DNA of 42,098 nt from Alphaproteobacteria bacterium (GTDB taxonomy: Bacteria; Pseudomonadota; Alphaproteobacteria; DSM-16000; Inquilinaceae), in contig JAAAOG010000173.1 of the NCBI GenBank assembly GCA_009909005.1, positions 1 to 42,098 on the forward strand, read 5' to 3'. The translations under genes were made by a program, and so were the position numbers. The notes under the pieces are model-generated. The model did no database searches. It worked only from the letters and a program-made list of their open reading frames with translations, and was not told where the DNA came from. Shown piece after piece: positions 25,778-34,876 of this stretch (its first letter is position 1; each line of letters starts with the position of its first letter).

Positions 25778-27376
25778 ATGAGCGACGACACCCGCATCTA
25801 CCTGTTCGACACGACCCTGCGCGACGGTGCCCAGACCCAGGGCGTCGACTTCACCGTGGCCGACAAGGGGGCGATCGCCGCGGCGCTCGACAAGATCGGC
25901 ATCGATTACATCGAAGGCGGCTGGCCCGGCGCCAATCCGACCGACGACCGCTTCTTCTCGGAACGGCCGCCCCTGCAGCGCGCCCGCTTCACCGCCTTCG
26001 GCATGACCCGCCGGCCGGGGCGCAGCGTCTCCAACGATCCCGGAATGGCGGCCCTGTTCGACAGCAAGGCCGAGGCCATCTGCCTGGTCGGCAAGAGCTG
26101 GGACTTCCAGGTCGACGTGGCGCTCGGCATCGCCCGCGAAGAGAACCTGGAGCTGATCGGCGACAGCGTCGCCGGGATCGTCGCGCGCGGCCGGGAGGCG
26201 CTGTTCGACTGCGAGCACTTCTTCGACGGCTACAAGGCCAACCCGGCCTATGCCCTGGCCTGCGCCGAGGCGGCCTACAGGGCCGGGGCGCGCTGGGTGG
26301 TGCTCTGCGACACCAATGGCGGCACCCTGCCGCACGAGGTCGAGCGCATCGTCACCGACGTGGCGCAGCGCATCCCCGGCGAGCGGCTCGGCATCCATAC
26401 CCACAACGACACGGAAAACGCCGTCGCCAACACGCTCGCCGCGGTGCGGGCCGGGGTGCGGCAGGTGCAGGGCACGCTGAACGGACTGGGCGAGCGCTGC
26501 GGCAACGCCAATCTGGTCTCGATCATCCCGACCCTGATGCTGAAGATGGGCTACACCACCGGAGTGACGGAAGAGGGACTGGCCGGCCTGACGAAGCTGT
26601 CGCGCTGGTTCGACGAGCGCCTGAATGTCGGCCCGTCGCGCACCGCCGCCTATGTCGGCTCGTCCGCCTTCACCCATAAGGGCGGGCTGCACGTCTCCGC
26701 CATCGCCAAGGACCCGCGCTGCTACGAGCATATCGATCCGGTGCGGGTCGGCAACCGCCGGCACATCGTCGTGTCGGACCAGGCCGGGCGCTCCAATCTC
26801 CTGGCCCGGTTCAAGGAGATCGGGCTGGAGCTCGACCCGCGGGCGCCGGAGGTCGAAAAGCTGGTCGATCTCGTCAAGCAGCGCGAGGCGGAGGGCTATG
26901 CCTATGACGGCGCCGAGGCCTCGTTCGAGATGCTGGCCCGGCGCATGCTGGGCCAGGTGCCGCACTATTTCGAGCTGCTGCGCTTCACCGTGCAGGACGA
27001 GCGCCGCTACAATGCCCGCGGCGAGCTGGTGACCGAGTCCGAGGCGACCGTCCGGGTCAAGGTCGGCGGCGAGGTGCGGCACACCGTGGCCGACGGCAAC
27101 GGCCCGGTCAACGCCATCGACCGGGCGCTGCGCAAGGCGCTGGAGCCGTTCTATCCCGATCTCCGCGATATGAAACTCGTGGATTTCCGGGTGCGCATAC
27201 TGAAGGCGACCGAGGCCTCGGCCGCCATGCCGCGGGTGCTGATCGAAAGCGCCAACGGCAATGGCGAGCGCTGGTCGACCGTCGGGGTCTCCTACAACAT
27301 TATCGACGCCTCCTTCGATGCCCTCGGCGACAGCTTCTCCTACAAGCTGTTCCGCGAAGGCGTCGAGGCCGTGTGA
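25778..27376 (+). CDS. cimA: Citramalate synthase (LeuA-like)
   Basis: The protein condenses pyruvate and acetyl-CoA to (R)-citramalate, the first step of the pyruvate route to isoleucine. The HMGL-like TIM barrel begins YLFDTTLRDGAQTQGVDF and has the metal-binding HTHNDTENAVAN and the NGLGERCGNANL motif; a LeuA-type dimer/regulatory domain forms the C-terminal 130 residues. The QTQGVDFTVADK and GGWPGANPTD patterns distinguish CimA-type (532 aa here) from 2-isopropylmalate synthase. ATG 25778 has GAGG closely upstream; the frame is open to 25682 but without family similarity. Feedback inhibition by isoleucine at the C-terminal domain is known for the family. No other ilv/leu gene is adjacent. 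Confidence 0.92.
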   Translation: MSDDTRIYLFDTTLRDGAQTQGVDFTVADKGAIAAALDKIGIDYIEGGWPGANPTDDRFFSERPPLQRARFTAFGMTRRPGRSVSNDPGMAALFDSKAEAICLVGKSWDFQVDVALGIAREENLELIGDSVAGIVARGREALFDCEHFFDGYKANPAYALACAEAAYRAGARWVVLCDTNGGTLPHEVERIVTDVAQRIPGERLGIHTHNDTENAVANTLAAVRAGVRQVQGTLNGLGERCGNANLVSIIPTLMLKMGYTTGVTEEGLAGLTKLSRWFDERLNVGPSRTAAYVGSSAFTHKGGLHVSAIAKDPRCYEHIDPVRVGNRRHIVVSDQAGRSNLLARFKEIGLELDPRAPEVEKLVDLVKQREAEGYAYDGAEASFEMLARRMLGQVPHYFELLRFTVQDERRYNARGELVTESEATVRVKVGGEVRHTVADGNGPVNAIDRALRKALEPFYPDLRDMKLVDFRVRILKATEASAAMPRVLIESANGNGERWSTVGVSYNIIDASFDALGDSFSYKLFREGVEAV

Positions 27377-27430
27377 AAGGGCGACGGCCCCCCCGAGCGG
27401 CGGGGCCGGCCGGAACCGAGGAGGGCGACC

Positions 27431-27508
27431 ATGACGATGCAGCTGAAGACGCCGGAAGTTACGGCCGTTCACGGCGAAAAGGCACCCACGCATGCCCTCC
27501 GGCAATGA
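27431..27508 (+). CDS. Possible 25-aa small protein
   Basis: ATG 27431 is preceded by GAGGAGGGCGACC, a strong ribosome site 54 bp after cimA, and encodes MTMQLKTPEVTAVHGEKAPTHALRQ before a TGA. An overlapping frame (27492-27680, 62 aa, MPSGNDEFRKELGQQQQ...) starts inside its end. Neither resembles a known protein. The ribosome site is the only real evidence. Confidence 0.3.
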   Translation: MTMQLKTPEVTAVHGEKAPTHALRQ

Positions 27509-27754
27509 CGAATTCCGGAAGGAGCTTGGCCAACAGCAGCAGGTGCCGGCCGATTACAACCGCCTGCCCTCCGAACTGGCCGAAATCGGAGACCTGACCA
27601 CGCTGAAAGACGCGCACGCCGCGACTGCCGCGCATCACGACACGACGTGTCAATGGACATCAAGATTCACTAGAGATTGATCCCTCGTGTCCTTTGCCCC
27701 ACCACGGCTGACGGCGTAGGCGTAAGACGACCCGCCCTTCACGGAATCGGCACA
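27509..27754. other. Region before the SEFIR operon, no convincing gene
   Basis: Apart from the weak 62-aa frame at 27492-27680, nothing coding is evident. Composition is less GC-biased than in cimA, which suggests that the border between core and acquired DNA lies here. Confidence 0.35.
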
Positions 27755-27783
27755 TTGGTTCACGCGTGGTTTGACGCTATGCT
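27755..27783 (+). promoter_or_regulatory. Candidate promoter of the SEFIR-MoxR-FGE operon
   Basis: TTGGTT (27755-27760), 17-nt spacer, TATGCT (27778-27783). A transcript would start near 27790, leaving a short leader that holds GGAGGG before the GTG at 27812. Confidence 0.45.
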
Positions 27784-27811
27784 CAATCCATAGCCGCCGA
27801 TGGAGGGTTCC

Positions 27812-29212
27812 GTGACGTCGGAGCAGCAGCTCAAGGTGTTCATCAGCTATGCTTGGGAGAGCGAGGCGTTGCGCGAGGCGGTGCGGGCTTTGGCGCAGTG
27901 GCTTGAGGAACGGAACTGCGAGGTGTGGACGGACCACGACAAGAATCTTGCACCCACTCCCGGCTGGATCACGTGGATGAGGTCCTGCCTGAAAGACGCC
28001 GTAACTGTCCTTGTGGTCGCGACGCCATCGATGAAGGCGAGTTGGGATGAGGAATGGCAACCGCGAGGACGTCGCGGCACCCGGGCGGAGGGCGCTTGGG
28101 CAAGACAGTATATTTACGAAAACGGCATGCAAAACGATAAATTTGTTCCGATTATCCCAGATGATGGCAGTGATAATGATGTGCCGGAATTCTTGAGAGA
28201 CTGGTCTTGCGGCCTTCGTTTCCCTTCCGGAAACGAGCGGATTCTTGACGCCATCTTTGAAGCGCAACGAAGAGCTGGCGCTCAAAGCGTTGCACCGGTT
28301 GACCAGTCTGACTTCGACTGGACGATCGGCGATCACCATCAGCGGCTGGCCGTCGGTCTTCTCGACGAAGGCGGTGGCCGGGCGCTCGTGCATGCCCTTC
28401 AAGGTCGCTTGGCGCGAAATTTCAATTTGTCCTCGCCGCCGGAAACGGGAGAGGCCCTGGTTGCCTGGCTTGCCGACGAAGACCTCAACGAAAAGGCGCT
28501 TGTCCGCCTTCTGCGGAATATACGTGGCGCTCTTCTCGATATTGATAAGAGAAAACCGGCGTCTGCCCCGGGTCTACGCCGTGAGGCGGAGCAAGCGGCA
28601 GCTGCCTTGTACTGTCTGACTGCATTCCGGCTCGTCAATTGCGCCGCCCATAGCAACGGAGATTACATTGTTCGGGTTCCGTGCAAAGACCAGGTGATCT
28701 TCGCAATCGTGACCACCGCGCTCTTTGGTGGCGCGTTGCATCTCATACCGTCAAACGACCCGGAGCTTCCGACAGGCCGGCACATTTATGAGTTCAAGAT
28801 TCCGTCGGGCGGTCACCGGTTCCGACAGGCTCTTGAGTGGGAAGCGCACAATGCTTTATGCGAGAACCGCCGCGAAACGACGTCGAATGCACTGGACGCC
28901 GGCGAGTTGAATGAAGTGCAAAGAGAGAATCTCATCGCGAGGATCGGGTCCATCCGCGAGGAGTATGAGGAGAGCCTCGCCCTCATCGTTGGGGGGGCGA
29001 TTGACGAGGAGTCCTTGCGTTCTTTCGCCAACGATCATGAGGTGCCGGTCATGCTCGAAGGCGTTCCGGAACGGGAACTCCTGCGTCTCGAGGCCAATGC
29101 CATCAGGGCGGAGATCAGAGAGTTCTGGCTGAGGCTTCAGACCATACAGGACTGGCCCCGCACAAAATCTCACAGGCAGCCTCGGAACTCGAAAAGCAAG
29201 TCGGCATCATGA
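27812..29212 (+). CDS. SEFIR-domain protein, probable effector/adaptor of a conflict system, 466 aa
   Basis: The N-terminal 150 residues are a SEFIR (TIR-related) domain: KVFISYAWESEALREAV, CEVWTDHDKN, then the diagnostic GWITWMRSCLKDAVTVLVVAT, and KFVPIIPDD before a C-terminal helix. Bacterial SEFIR/TIR domains act as effectors or signalling adaptors in defence and conflict systems. The remaining 300 residues are mixed helical with one beta-rich stretch and a conserved-looking end (LIVGGAIDEESLRSFANDHEVPVML); I do not recognise them. By position they could be the module that couples the effector to MoxR/vWA, as VMAP-type proteins do. GTG 27812 with GGAGGG at 5 nt is preferred over ATG 27800, which has no ribosome site. 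The stop overlaps the MoxR start (ATGA), so the two are translationally coupled. Base composition is milder in GC than the flanks. Confidence 0.8.
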   Translation: MTSEQQLKVFISYAWESEALREAVRALAQWLEERNCEVWTDHDKNLAPTPGWITWMRSCLKDAVTVLVVATPSMKASWDEEWQPRGRRGTRAEGAWARQYIYENGMQNDKFVPIIPDDGSDNDVPEFLRDWSCGLRFPSGNERILDAIFEAQRRAGAQSVAPVDQSDFDWTIGDHHQRLAVGLLDEGGGRALVHALQGRLARNFNLSSPPETGEALVAWLADEDLNEKALVRLLRNIRGALLDIDKRKPASAPGLRREAEQAAAALYCLTAFRLVNCAAHSNGDYIVRVPCKDQVIFAIVTTALFGGALHLIPSNDPELPTGRHIYEFKIPSGGHRFRQALEWEAHNALCENRRETTSNALDAGELNEVQRENLIARIGSIREEYEESLALIVGGAIDEESLRSFANDHEVPVMLEGVPERELLRLEANAIRAEIREFWLRLQTIQDWPRTKSHRQPRNSKSKSAS

Positions 29213-30159
29213 GCAACGGTCTGAACGAGAATCCCTTTGTCCGATTGAAGCCCGAGACCGAGATGGACCTGCCGGGGGGCGACCGGTTTGCGGCGGCGGG
29301 GCATTTGTGGGGGCGGGAGGAGATCGATGCGCTGATCGCGGCCTGGGCGGCGCGGCGGCCGCTGCTGGTGCGGGGCGAGGCGGGGTGCGGCAAGAGCCAG
29401 ATCGCCCGGGCGGCGGCGACGGTGCTGGGCGACGCCGAGCCGCTGGTCGAGGTCATCCATCCGCGCTTCGAGGCGCTCGACCTGCTGTACCATGTGGATG
29501 TCGTCGCTCGGCTGTCGGACGCCCAGATCGCCGGCGCGCTCGACCCGACGAACGAGAAATACGTCAAGCGCGGCAGGCTGTGGGAGGCCATGGACCGGCT
29601 GAAAGACGGGACCGTCACCCCGGTGCTGCTGGTCGACGAGATCGACAAGGCCGACGCCGATGTCCCGAACGCGCTGCTCGACGTGCTCGGCAATCGCAGC
29701 TTCACCGTGCCGCCCCTGGGCAACCGGACCGTCGCGGCCCCGGACAAGCGGCTGCCGCTGGTGATCATCACCACCAATGAGGAGCGCGAGCTGCCGGCCG
29801 CCTTTGTCCGCCGCTGCATGGTGCTGAACCTCGACCCACCGGCCGGCAAGGGGCCGTTTATCGACTGGCTGGTGAGGCGCGGCCGGGTGCACCGCCATCT
29901 CGACATCGCCGACGACGCCCGGGCCGAGGCGGCCGCGCAGGTCCACAAGGATCGGCAGGCGGCCCTGGCTGCCGGCTACCCGGCCGTCGGGCTGGCCGAA
30001 TATGTCGACCTGTTGACCGCGCTGCACGACCTGACGCGGGGCGAGCCTGAGGAGACCCGGGCTGAGGCGCAGATCGGCTGGCTGCAGCGGATCGCCCCCT
30101 ATGCCCTGGTCAAGCATGCCGGGCAGCGGCAGGCCGCGCCGGAGGCCGAGGAGGCGTGA
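29209..30159 (+). CDS. MoxR-type AAA+ ATPase, 316 aa
   Basis: Walker A is GEAGCGKSQ near residue 56, Walker B VLLVDEIDKAD near 141, sensor 1 VIITTNEERELP near 186, followed by AAFVRRCMVLNLD with arginines in the finger position. The fold and the P-x-L-L-V-x-G-E-x-G-C-G-K start place it in the MoxR/AAA_5 group, chaperone-like ATPases that pair with vWA proteins. It overlaps the SEFIR gene by ATGA at its start and the vWA-FGE gene by GTGA at its end, so the three genes are read as one unit. In NTPase-centred conflict systems the MoxR ATPase is thought to license effector activation; that role is inferred here. Confidence 0.92.
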   Translation: MSNGLNENPFVRLKPETEMDLPGGDRFAAAGHLWGREEIDALIAAWAARRPLLVRGEAGCGKSQIARAAATVLGDAEPLVEVIHPRFEALDLLYHVDVVARLSDAQIAGALDPTNEKYVKRGRLWEAMDRLKDGTVTPVLLVDEIDKADADVPNALLDVLGNRSFTVPPLGNRTVAAPDKRLPLVIITTNEERELPAAFVRRCMVLNLDPPAGKGPFIDWLVRRGRVHRHLDIADDARAEAAAQVHKDRQAALAAGYPAVGLAEYVDLLTALHDLTRGEPEETRAEAQIGWLQRIAPYALVKHAGQRQAAPEAEEA

Positions 30160-33080
30160 GCGGCGTCGGCCATGCCGGGCCTCGCAGTGCCGTCGGACGC
30201 GCCGACCTGTTGCGGGCCCTGGCCGCCGCCCCGCCCGGCAGCCCGGAACGCGACGCGCTCCCCCTCGACATCGACGCCGCCGGCTGGTTCGGCTACCAGC
30301 AGCAGACGCCTGCGCCAGCCCTTCCGGTCCCGAGCGTCGCCTTCGACGCCGAGCCAAAGCAAGCCGCGCCGCCCACGCAGCCGACCGGGTACCGCGTGCC
30401 GCTGCGCATGCCCTTTGCCTGGGCCGTGGTCGGCCGCGAAACCCTGCCGACAGCGGCGGCCGACGAGGCCGAGCCGGAGGCCCGGCGCACCGGTCCGCTG
30501 CAGCTGGCCCATATCAGGCCGCTAAGCGAGCACCGGCAAGCCGGGTACGCGGATCTGGTGCCCTCGGCGCGGCTGCTGCCGGCCCTGCGGCGGCATCTCG
30601 GCGCCACCCGCGCCGGCCCGCCCGATCTGGCGCGGATCACGGAGCATCTGGCCGCCGGCCGGCTGCCGCGGCGGCTGCCCCGGCGCCCCTTGCGGCGCTG
30701 GCACCCCGAGCTCGTCGTGGTGCTCGATTTCTGCCGCCGCCTCTGGCCCTACCGGGAGGACATGCACCGTCTGGCCGAGCGGCTGGACCGGCTGTGCGGG
30801 CGCTCCGGCGTCGCCCTGCGGATCGTCAATCATGGCCCCTCCGGCCCCTGGAGCGACTGGCGCGCCCACCAGACGCAGAGCGCCGCCGAGATCCCGCCGG
30901 ACCGGCCCTGGACCATGCCCGTGCCCGGGGCGCCGGTGCTGATCGTCAGCGATCTCGGGCGGCTGCTCGGCGCCGGGTCGGCGGTGGCGCAGGGCTGGTC
31001 GGGCTTTGTCGCGCGGCTGAAGCGGGCGCAATTGAAGCCGATGGCGCTGGCGCCGCTCGGCCTGCAGCAGCTCGACGCGGCGCTGGCGCGAGCCCTGCCG
31101 GTGGTCCGCTGGAGCCCCGACGCCCCGGCCCATCCGGCCCGCGGCCATGGCGCGGCGCAGGCGGTTCCCGACGGCCTCGACGACCTGCTGGCCATGGTCG
31201 CGGCCTGTCGCCGGGTCGACCCGCCGCTGCTGCGGGCGATGCGCCGGCTCAATCCCGTCGCACCGCTGAATGCCGGGCTGGAAGGTGCCGTCTGGTGCCA
31301 TGACGATGTCGAGGCCGGCTTCGCCGCGGCAATCCGGCCCGTCCGCCAGTCCCCCCATCTGGAGCGCTTCCGCGACCGGCTGTCCGCCTACCACAGCCGG
31401 CTGCACGAGATGCGGCGCCGCCACCACGCCCATCTCCCCGCCGCACTGACCCATGAAGAGACGCTGCTCTGGTGGGCCTATGCCGACCGCCATGCCCGGC
31501 ACGCGGCCGAGGGCGAGCTGGCCGAGGCGGTTACCTTCGTCCGGCAATTGTCCGACACTCTCTCGGCGCCGCCCGATGCGGCGATCGCCCCGGGCGACTG
31601 GTCGGCGGTGGCGGCGGGGCTTTGGAGGCGGGCCGAGGGGACCATGCTGCCCCGCGTCCATCCGGTACTGCGGCGGCTCGCGTCCAACCTCCCGGCGGCA
31701 CAGACCGGCCCCTCGGCAGCCGAGCCGGTTTCGTGCTGGCTGGTCCAGGACGCAGCCAGCGGCCAGCTCCGGCTGCAGGCGGAGCCCGCGGGGCCACGGC
31801 AGGTCGGCCTCGGCGAACCGCTGCGGGTCGATGCCGGCGGGCTCGGCATCCGCATCGACGGCATAACCAGACCGCGGCTTTCGACGCGGGACCTGCCGGC
31901 GGACATCGTCGCGCTGGAACGGCAAGCGACCCTTCAACTGGAAACGGCCGACGAGGTCTTGACAGTCGCCACCGTCCAGCGGCCGCGGGGGGCAGCGGGC
32001 TGGGCGTGCGGGTGGGATGCCGTAACAGTAACCAGCCCAAGGATCTGTGGCAAGGCACGGGACTGGTCGCCGGCTTTTCTTAGTATTCATCAACAATCAG
32101 GCAGTGGTTGGTTCAAATTTTGTGCTCAGGCATTTGGAAAAATCCCTGTCCGCACTGTCGTCGACAAGGACACCTTCCAAGACAGCGAGTACGAAATCCA
32201 TCTTTGGTTGGACGCTGAGTTTGGGGTGGCCGCCGATCTGTTCGTCACCACCCGGCGCGGCCAAGCCACGCAGCGGTTCCGATACATCGAGCCGGGGACG
32301 TTCCTGATGGGCTCGCCGGGGAGCGAGGAAGGAAGGGGCTCTGACGAAGGGCCGCAGCACCTCGTGACCATCAGCCGGGGCTTCTGGCTGGCCGATACGG
32401 CCTGCACCCAGGCGCTCTGGCAGGCAGTGATGGGCAAGAACCCGAGCCATTTCAAAGGTGAGAACCGGCCGGTTGAAAATGTGAGCTGGCACGACGTTCA
32501 GAGCTTTCTGCGGCAGCTGGAAGAGTTGCTGCCCGGGTGCGGCGCCGATCTGCCGACCGAGGCGGAGTGGGAATATGCCTGTCGGGCCGGCACGCCTACC
32601 CCTTTCAGTTTCGGCGACTCGGTTACAAGGGAGCAGGTGAACTACCGCGGTGATGCTGGTGAGACGGTTCCCGTAAAGAGCCTGCCGCCAAATCCCTGGG
32701 CCCTGTACGAGATGCACGGCAATGTCTGGGAATGGTGCGCCGACGGCCTTCGGCATTACGATGCGGCCCCGCAGCGGGACCCCAAGGGACCTGAAAGCGA
32801 GGATGCGCCCCGCGTCATCCGCGGCGGCTCCTGGCTCTACGAGGCCGGGCTCGCGCGCTCGGCCTTTCGCGGCGCGGATCACCCTGGCGGCGCGTACCAC
32901 GCCCTGGGCTTTCGTTTTTGCCTGAGGTCCATCGAGCCAAGTCAGGAACCGGGCCGGCCCGGAGGGCCGGCAGGCCGGGCGCCGGGACGGCGCCCGCCGG
33001 CTTCGCCTCGGGACGAGGCGAAGCCCGCACGAAAATGGGACATTCGACGTCTTTTGCGGAGAAAGGATTCAGATGAATAA
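30156..33080 (+). CDS. vWA-like / FGE-sulfatase fusion protein with DGR-type variable C-terminus, 974 aa
   Basis: The gene starts at GTG 30156 overlapping the MoxR stop, behind GGAGGCCGAGGAGG. Residues about 180-330 look like a von Willebrand A fold with a degenerate metal site: ELVVVLDFCRRLWPYREDM in place of DxSxS, then VLIVSDLGRLLG and a C-terminal FVARLKRAQLKPMAL strand/helix. A long helical region follows to about 560. From about residue 707 an FGE-sulfatase/SUMF1 domain runs to 928: RYIEPGTFLMGSP, NRPVENVSWHDVQSFL, LPTEAEWEYACRAG, YEMHGNVWEWCADG, RGGSW, GFRFC. The catalytic CxxxxC of true formylglycine-generating enzymes is missing, so ligand binding rather than catalysis is likely. The last 44 codons of the domain (32805-32936) are a DGR-type variable region. 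The tail after residue 928 is Arg/Pro-rich and is encoded across three DNA hairpins. Confidence 0.85.
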   Translation: MSGVGHAGPRSAVGRADLLRALAAAPPGSPERDALPLDIDAAGWFGYQQQTPAPALPVPSVAFDAEPKQAAPPTQPTGYRVPLRMPFAWAVVGRETLPTAAADEAEPEARRTGPLQLAHIRPLSEHRQAGYADLVPSARLLPALRRHLGATRAGPPDLARITEHLAAGRLPRRLPRRPLRRWHPELVVVLDFCRRLWPYREDMHRLAERLDRLCGRSGVALRIVNHGPSGPWSDWRAHQTQSAAEIPPDRPWTMPVPGAPVLIVSDLGRLLGAGSAVAQGWSGFVARLKRAQLKPMALAPLGLQQLDAALARALPVVRWSPDAPAHPARGHGAAQAVPDGLDDLLAMVAACRRVDPPLLRAMRRLNPVAPLNAGLEGAVWCHDDVEAGFAAAIRPVRQSPHLERFRDRLSAYHSRLHEMRRRHHAHLPAALTHEETLLWWAYADRHARHAAEGELAEAVTFVRQLSDTLSAPPDAAIAPGDWSAVAAGLWRRAEGTMLPRVHPVLRRLASNLPAAQTGPSAAEPVSCWLVQDAASGQLRLQAEPAGPRQVGLGEPLRVDAGGLGIRIDGITRPRLSTRDLPADIVALERQATLQLETADEVLTVATVQRPRGAAGWACGWDAVTVTSPRICGKARDWSPAFLSIHQQSGSGWFKFCAQAFGKIPVRTVVDKDTFQDSEYEIHLWLDAEFGVAADLFVTTRRGQATQRFRYIEPGTFLMGSPGSEEGRGSDEGPQHLVTISRGFWLADTACTQALWQAVMGKNPSHFKGENRPVENVSWHDVQSFLRQLEELLPGCGADLPTEAEWEYACRAGTPTPFSFGDSVTREQVNYRGDAGETVPVKSLPPNPWALYEMHGNVWEWCADGLRHYDAAPQRDPKGPESEDAPRVIRGGSWLYEAGLARSAFRGADHPGGAYHALGFRFCLRSIEPSQEPGRPGGPAGRAPGRRPPASPRDEAKPARKWDIRRLLRRKDSDE
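32805..32936 (+). other. Predicted DGR variable region 1 (VR1)
   Basis: These 132 bp align without gaps to 34267-34398. They differ at 15 bases in ten codons (codons 2, 5, 12, 15, 16, 23, 26, 29, 31, 34), all in codon positions 1 and 2. The other 34 codons are identical to the third base. Eight of the ten variable codons end in C. At ten mismatches one copy has A, and the rest are consistent with a template A changed in both. The invariant 3' end (GGCTTTCGTTTTTGCC and on to GAG) would be the homing anchor. Confidence 0.75.
32953..33025. repeat. Three consecutive hairpins with GGA loops after VR1
   Basis: GCCGGCCC-GGA-GGGCCGGC (32953-32971), CGGGCGCCG-GGA-CGGCGCCCG (32976-32996) and GGCTTCGCCTCG-GGA-CGAGGCGAAGCC (32999-33025) are perfect stems of 8, 9 and 12 bp, each with the same 3-base loop. 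They lie inside the reading frame of the vWA-FGE gene. DGR targets are known to need a hairpin/cruciform downstream of the variable region, and the first two recur after VR2. Confidence 0.8.
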
Positions 33081-33126
33081 CGCCATCGGCTATCAAACTC
33101 TCGCCACCCCGGTTCTTCACTAAACC

Positions 33127-33233
33127 GTCATTGCGAAGGCGCGCAGCGGCTGAAGCAACCCATGTTTTTGTTTTTCCTGCCGGCGGGAAAACATGGGTTG
33201 CTTCGTCGGGCCGTTGGCCCTCCTCGCAATGAC
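33127..33233. repeat. MITE-like palindromic intergenic repeat
   Basis: The element has ends GTCATTGCGAAG and CTCGCAATGAC, with inner arms built on GAAGCAACCCATGTTTT and AAAACATGGGTTGCTTC around a short centre. This is the common alphaproteobacterial 'cgtcattgcgaag...tcctcgcaatgac' intergenic element, about 107 bp, without a coding frame. It sits between the two FGE-domain genes. Confidence 0.7.
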
Positions 33234-33270
33234 CGCTTATTCACTTGTTTCCGGTATGGCCAGTTTGAGT

Positions 33271-33337
33271 GTCATGCCCGCGAAGGCGGGCATCCAGAAT
33301 ACCTTGGATACGTGGATTCCCCCTTCGCGGGAATGAC
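33271..33337. repeat. Second palindromic intergenic repeat
   Basis: GTCATGCCCGCGAAGGCGGGCATCC at one end and GGATTCCCCCTTCGCGGGAATGAC at the other form an imperfect 67-bp inverted repeat of a different but equally widespread family; a half copy lies at 11344-11370. It is non-coding. Confidence 0.7.
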
Positions 33338-33552
33338 GAAAAGCACAATCGTTGACTCGGATTTGACCGTTGGAATATCACGTCTTCGCCATCACAGCCT
33401 CCGATCCGCAACAAGCCCAGGACGAACTGAACAGTGTGTATCGGCCGGCGCCGTCCTTGCGGCCGGACGCCTTCCCTTGAGAGTATAGCGAGGAGATGGG
33501 TGGGCGGGCCGGTGATTTGCACGCCGCACGGTCGGGCGGAGGGCTGACGGCT

Positions 33553-34419
<867 letters not shown>

Positions 34420-34420
34420 G

Positions 34421-34465
34421 GCCGGCCCGGAGGGCCGGCAGGCCGGGCGCCGGAACGGCGCCCGG
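34421..34465. repeat. Two hairpins with 3-nt loops after VR2
   Basis: GCCGGCCC-GGA-GGGCCGGC (34421-34439) and CCGGGCGCCG-GAA-CGGCGCCCGG (34443-34465) repeat the first two hairpins after VR1 almost exactly; only the second loop and flanks differ. Here they start two bases after the stop codon, so they are not translated. They may also act as a terminator, but no T-run follows. Confidence 0.8.
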
Positions 34466-34784
34466 CGGCGTCGAGGACCTGGGCGATACTCGTTTTGCGC
34501 GTATGACTTTCGTTTCCGTCTTCTTTCGATAAACAGGATCGCACAGAGGCACTGAGTAGTGTCACTGAGACACAAAATAAACAAATCGGCTCTTCTCGTG
34601 TCCTCTGTGAGACTCCTCTCTGCCTCCGTGTCAAAAAGCAGAAGCGGGTCAGGGAGAAATCCTACCCGCAAGGACGCTCTCGCGTCCCGGCCGCGCCCCC
34701 TCGTCCAGGGCCGGTCGGGCCTGGACCCGGAGGGGCGCCGGCTCCGGCACCATGCCGTCGGTCTACAGCCCAAGCTGCTTGAAT
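34466..34784. other. Intergenic region with cacagagg-type low-complexity repeats, no gene
   Basis: Between about 34535 and 34635 the sequence carries degenerate inverted CACAGAGGCACTGAG / CCTCTGTGAGACTCC / CTCTGCCTCCGTGTC runs. They resemble short intergenic repeats seen in many bacteria, and similar ttgtgttcattgtg runs are at 13770-13805. Short frames here are not credible genes. Confidence 0.4.
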
Positions 34785-34798
34785 GAGCAGGGCTGCTC
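34785..34798. promoter_or_regulatory. Candidate operator 1 for the DeoR-type regulator
   Basis: GAGCAG-GG-CTGCTC is a perfect 14-bp dyad preceded by T, so that its half-site TGAGCA is the same as in the second palindrome 55 bp downstream. Confidence 0.45.
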
Positions 34799-34838
34799 GG
34801 AAAAATTCACCGAAGCACCATAAAAGAGTCATGCGCCT

Positions 34839-34854
34839 GTGCTCATTTGAGCAC
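34839..34854. promoter_or_regulatory. Candidate operator 2 for the DeoR-type regulator
   Basis: GTGCTCA-TT-TGAGCAC is a perfect 16-bp dyad, 23 bp before the regulator's start codon. The shared TGAGCA half-site and 55-bp centre-to-centre spacing suggest autoregulation by looping or cooperative binding. Confidence 0.5.
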
Positions 34855-34876
34855 CGTCGATTTTCGGTGCGGGTGA

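Noticed and set aside
33162-33488. 108-codon frame between the two FGE genes
   Set aside because: It runs through two palindromic non-coding repeats, which explain its sequence.
34535-34635. cacagagg-type runs as a possible DGR template repeat
   Set aside because: They share no sequence with the variable regions and are a common intergenic low-complexity pattern.
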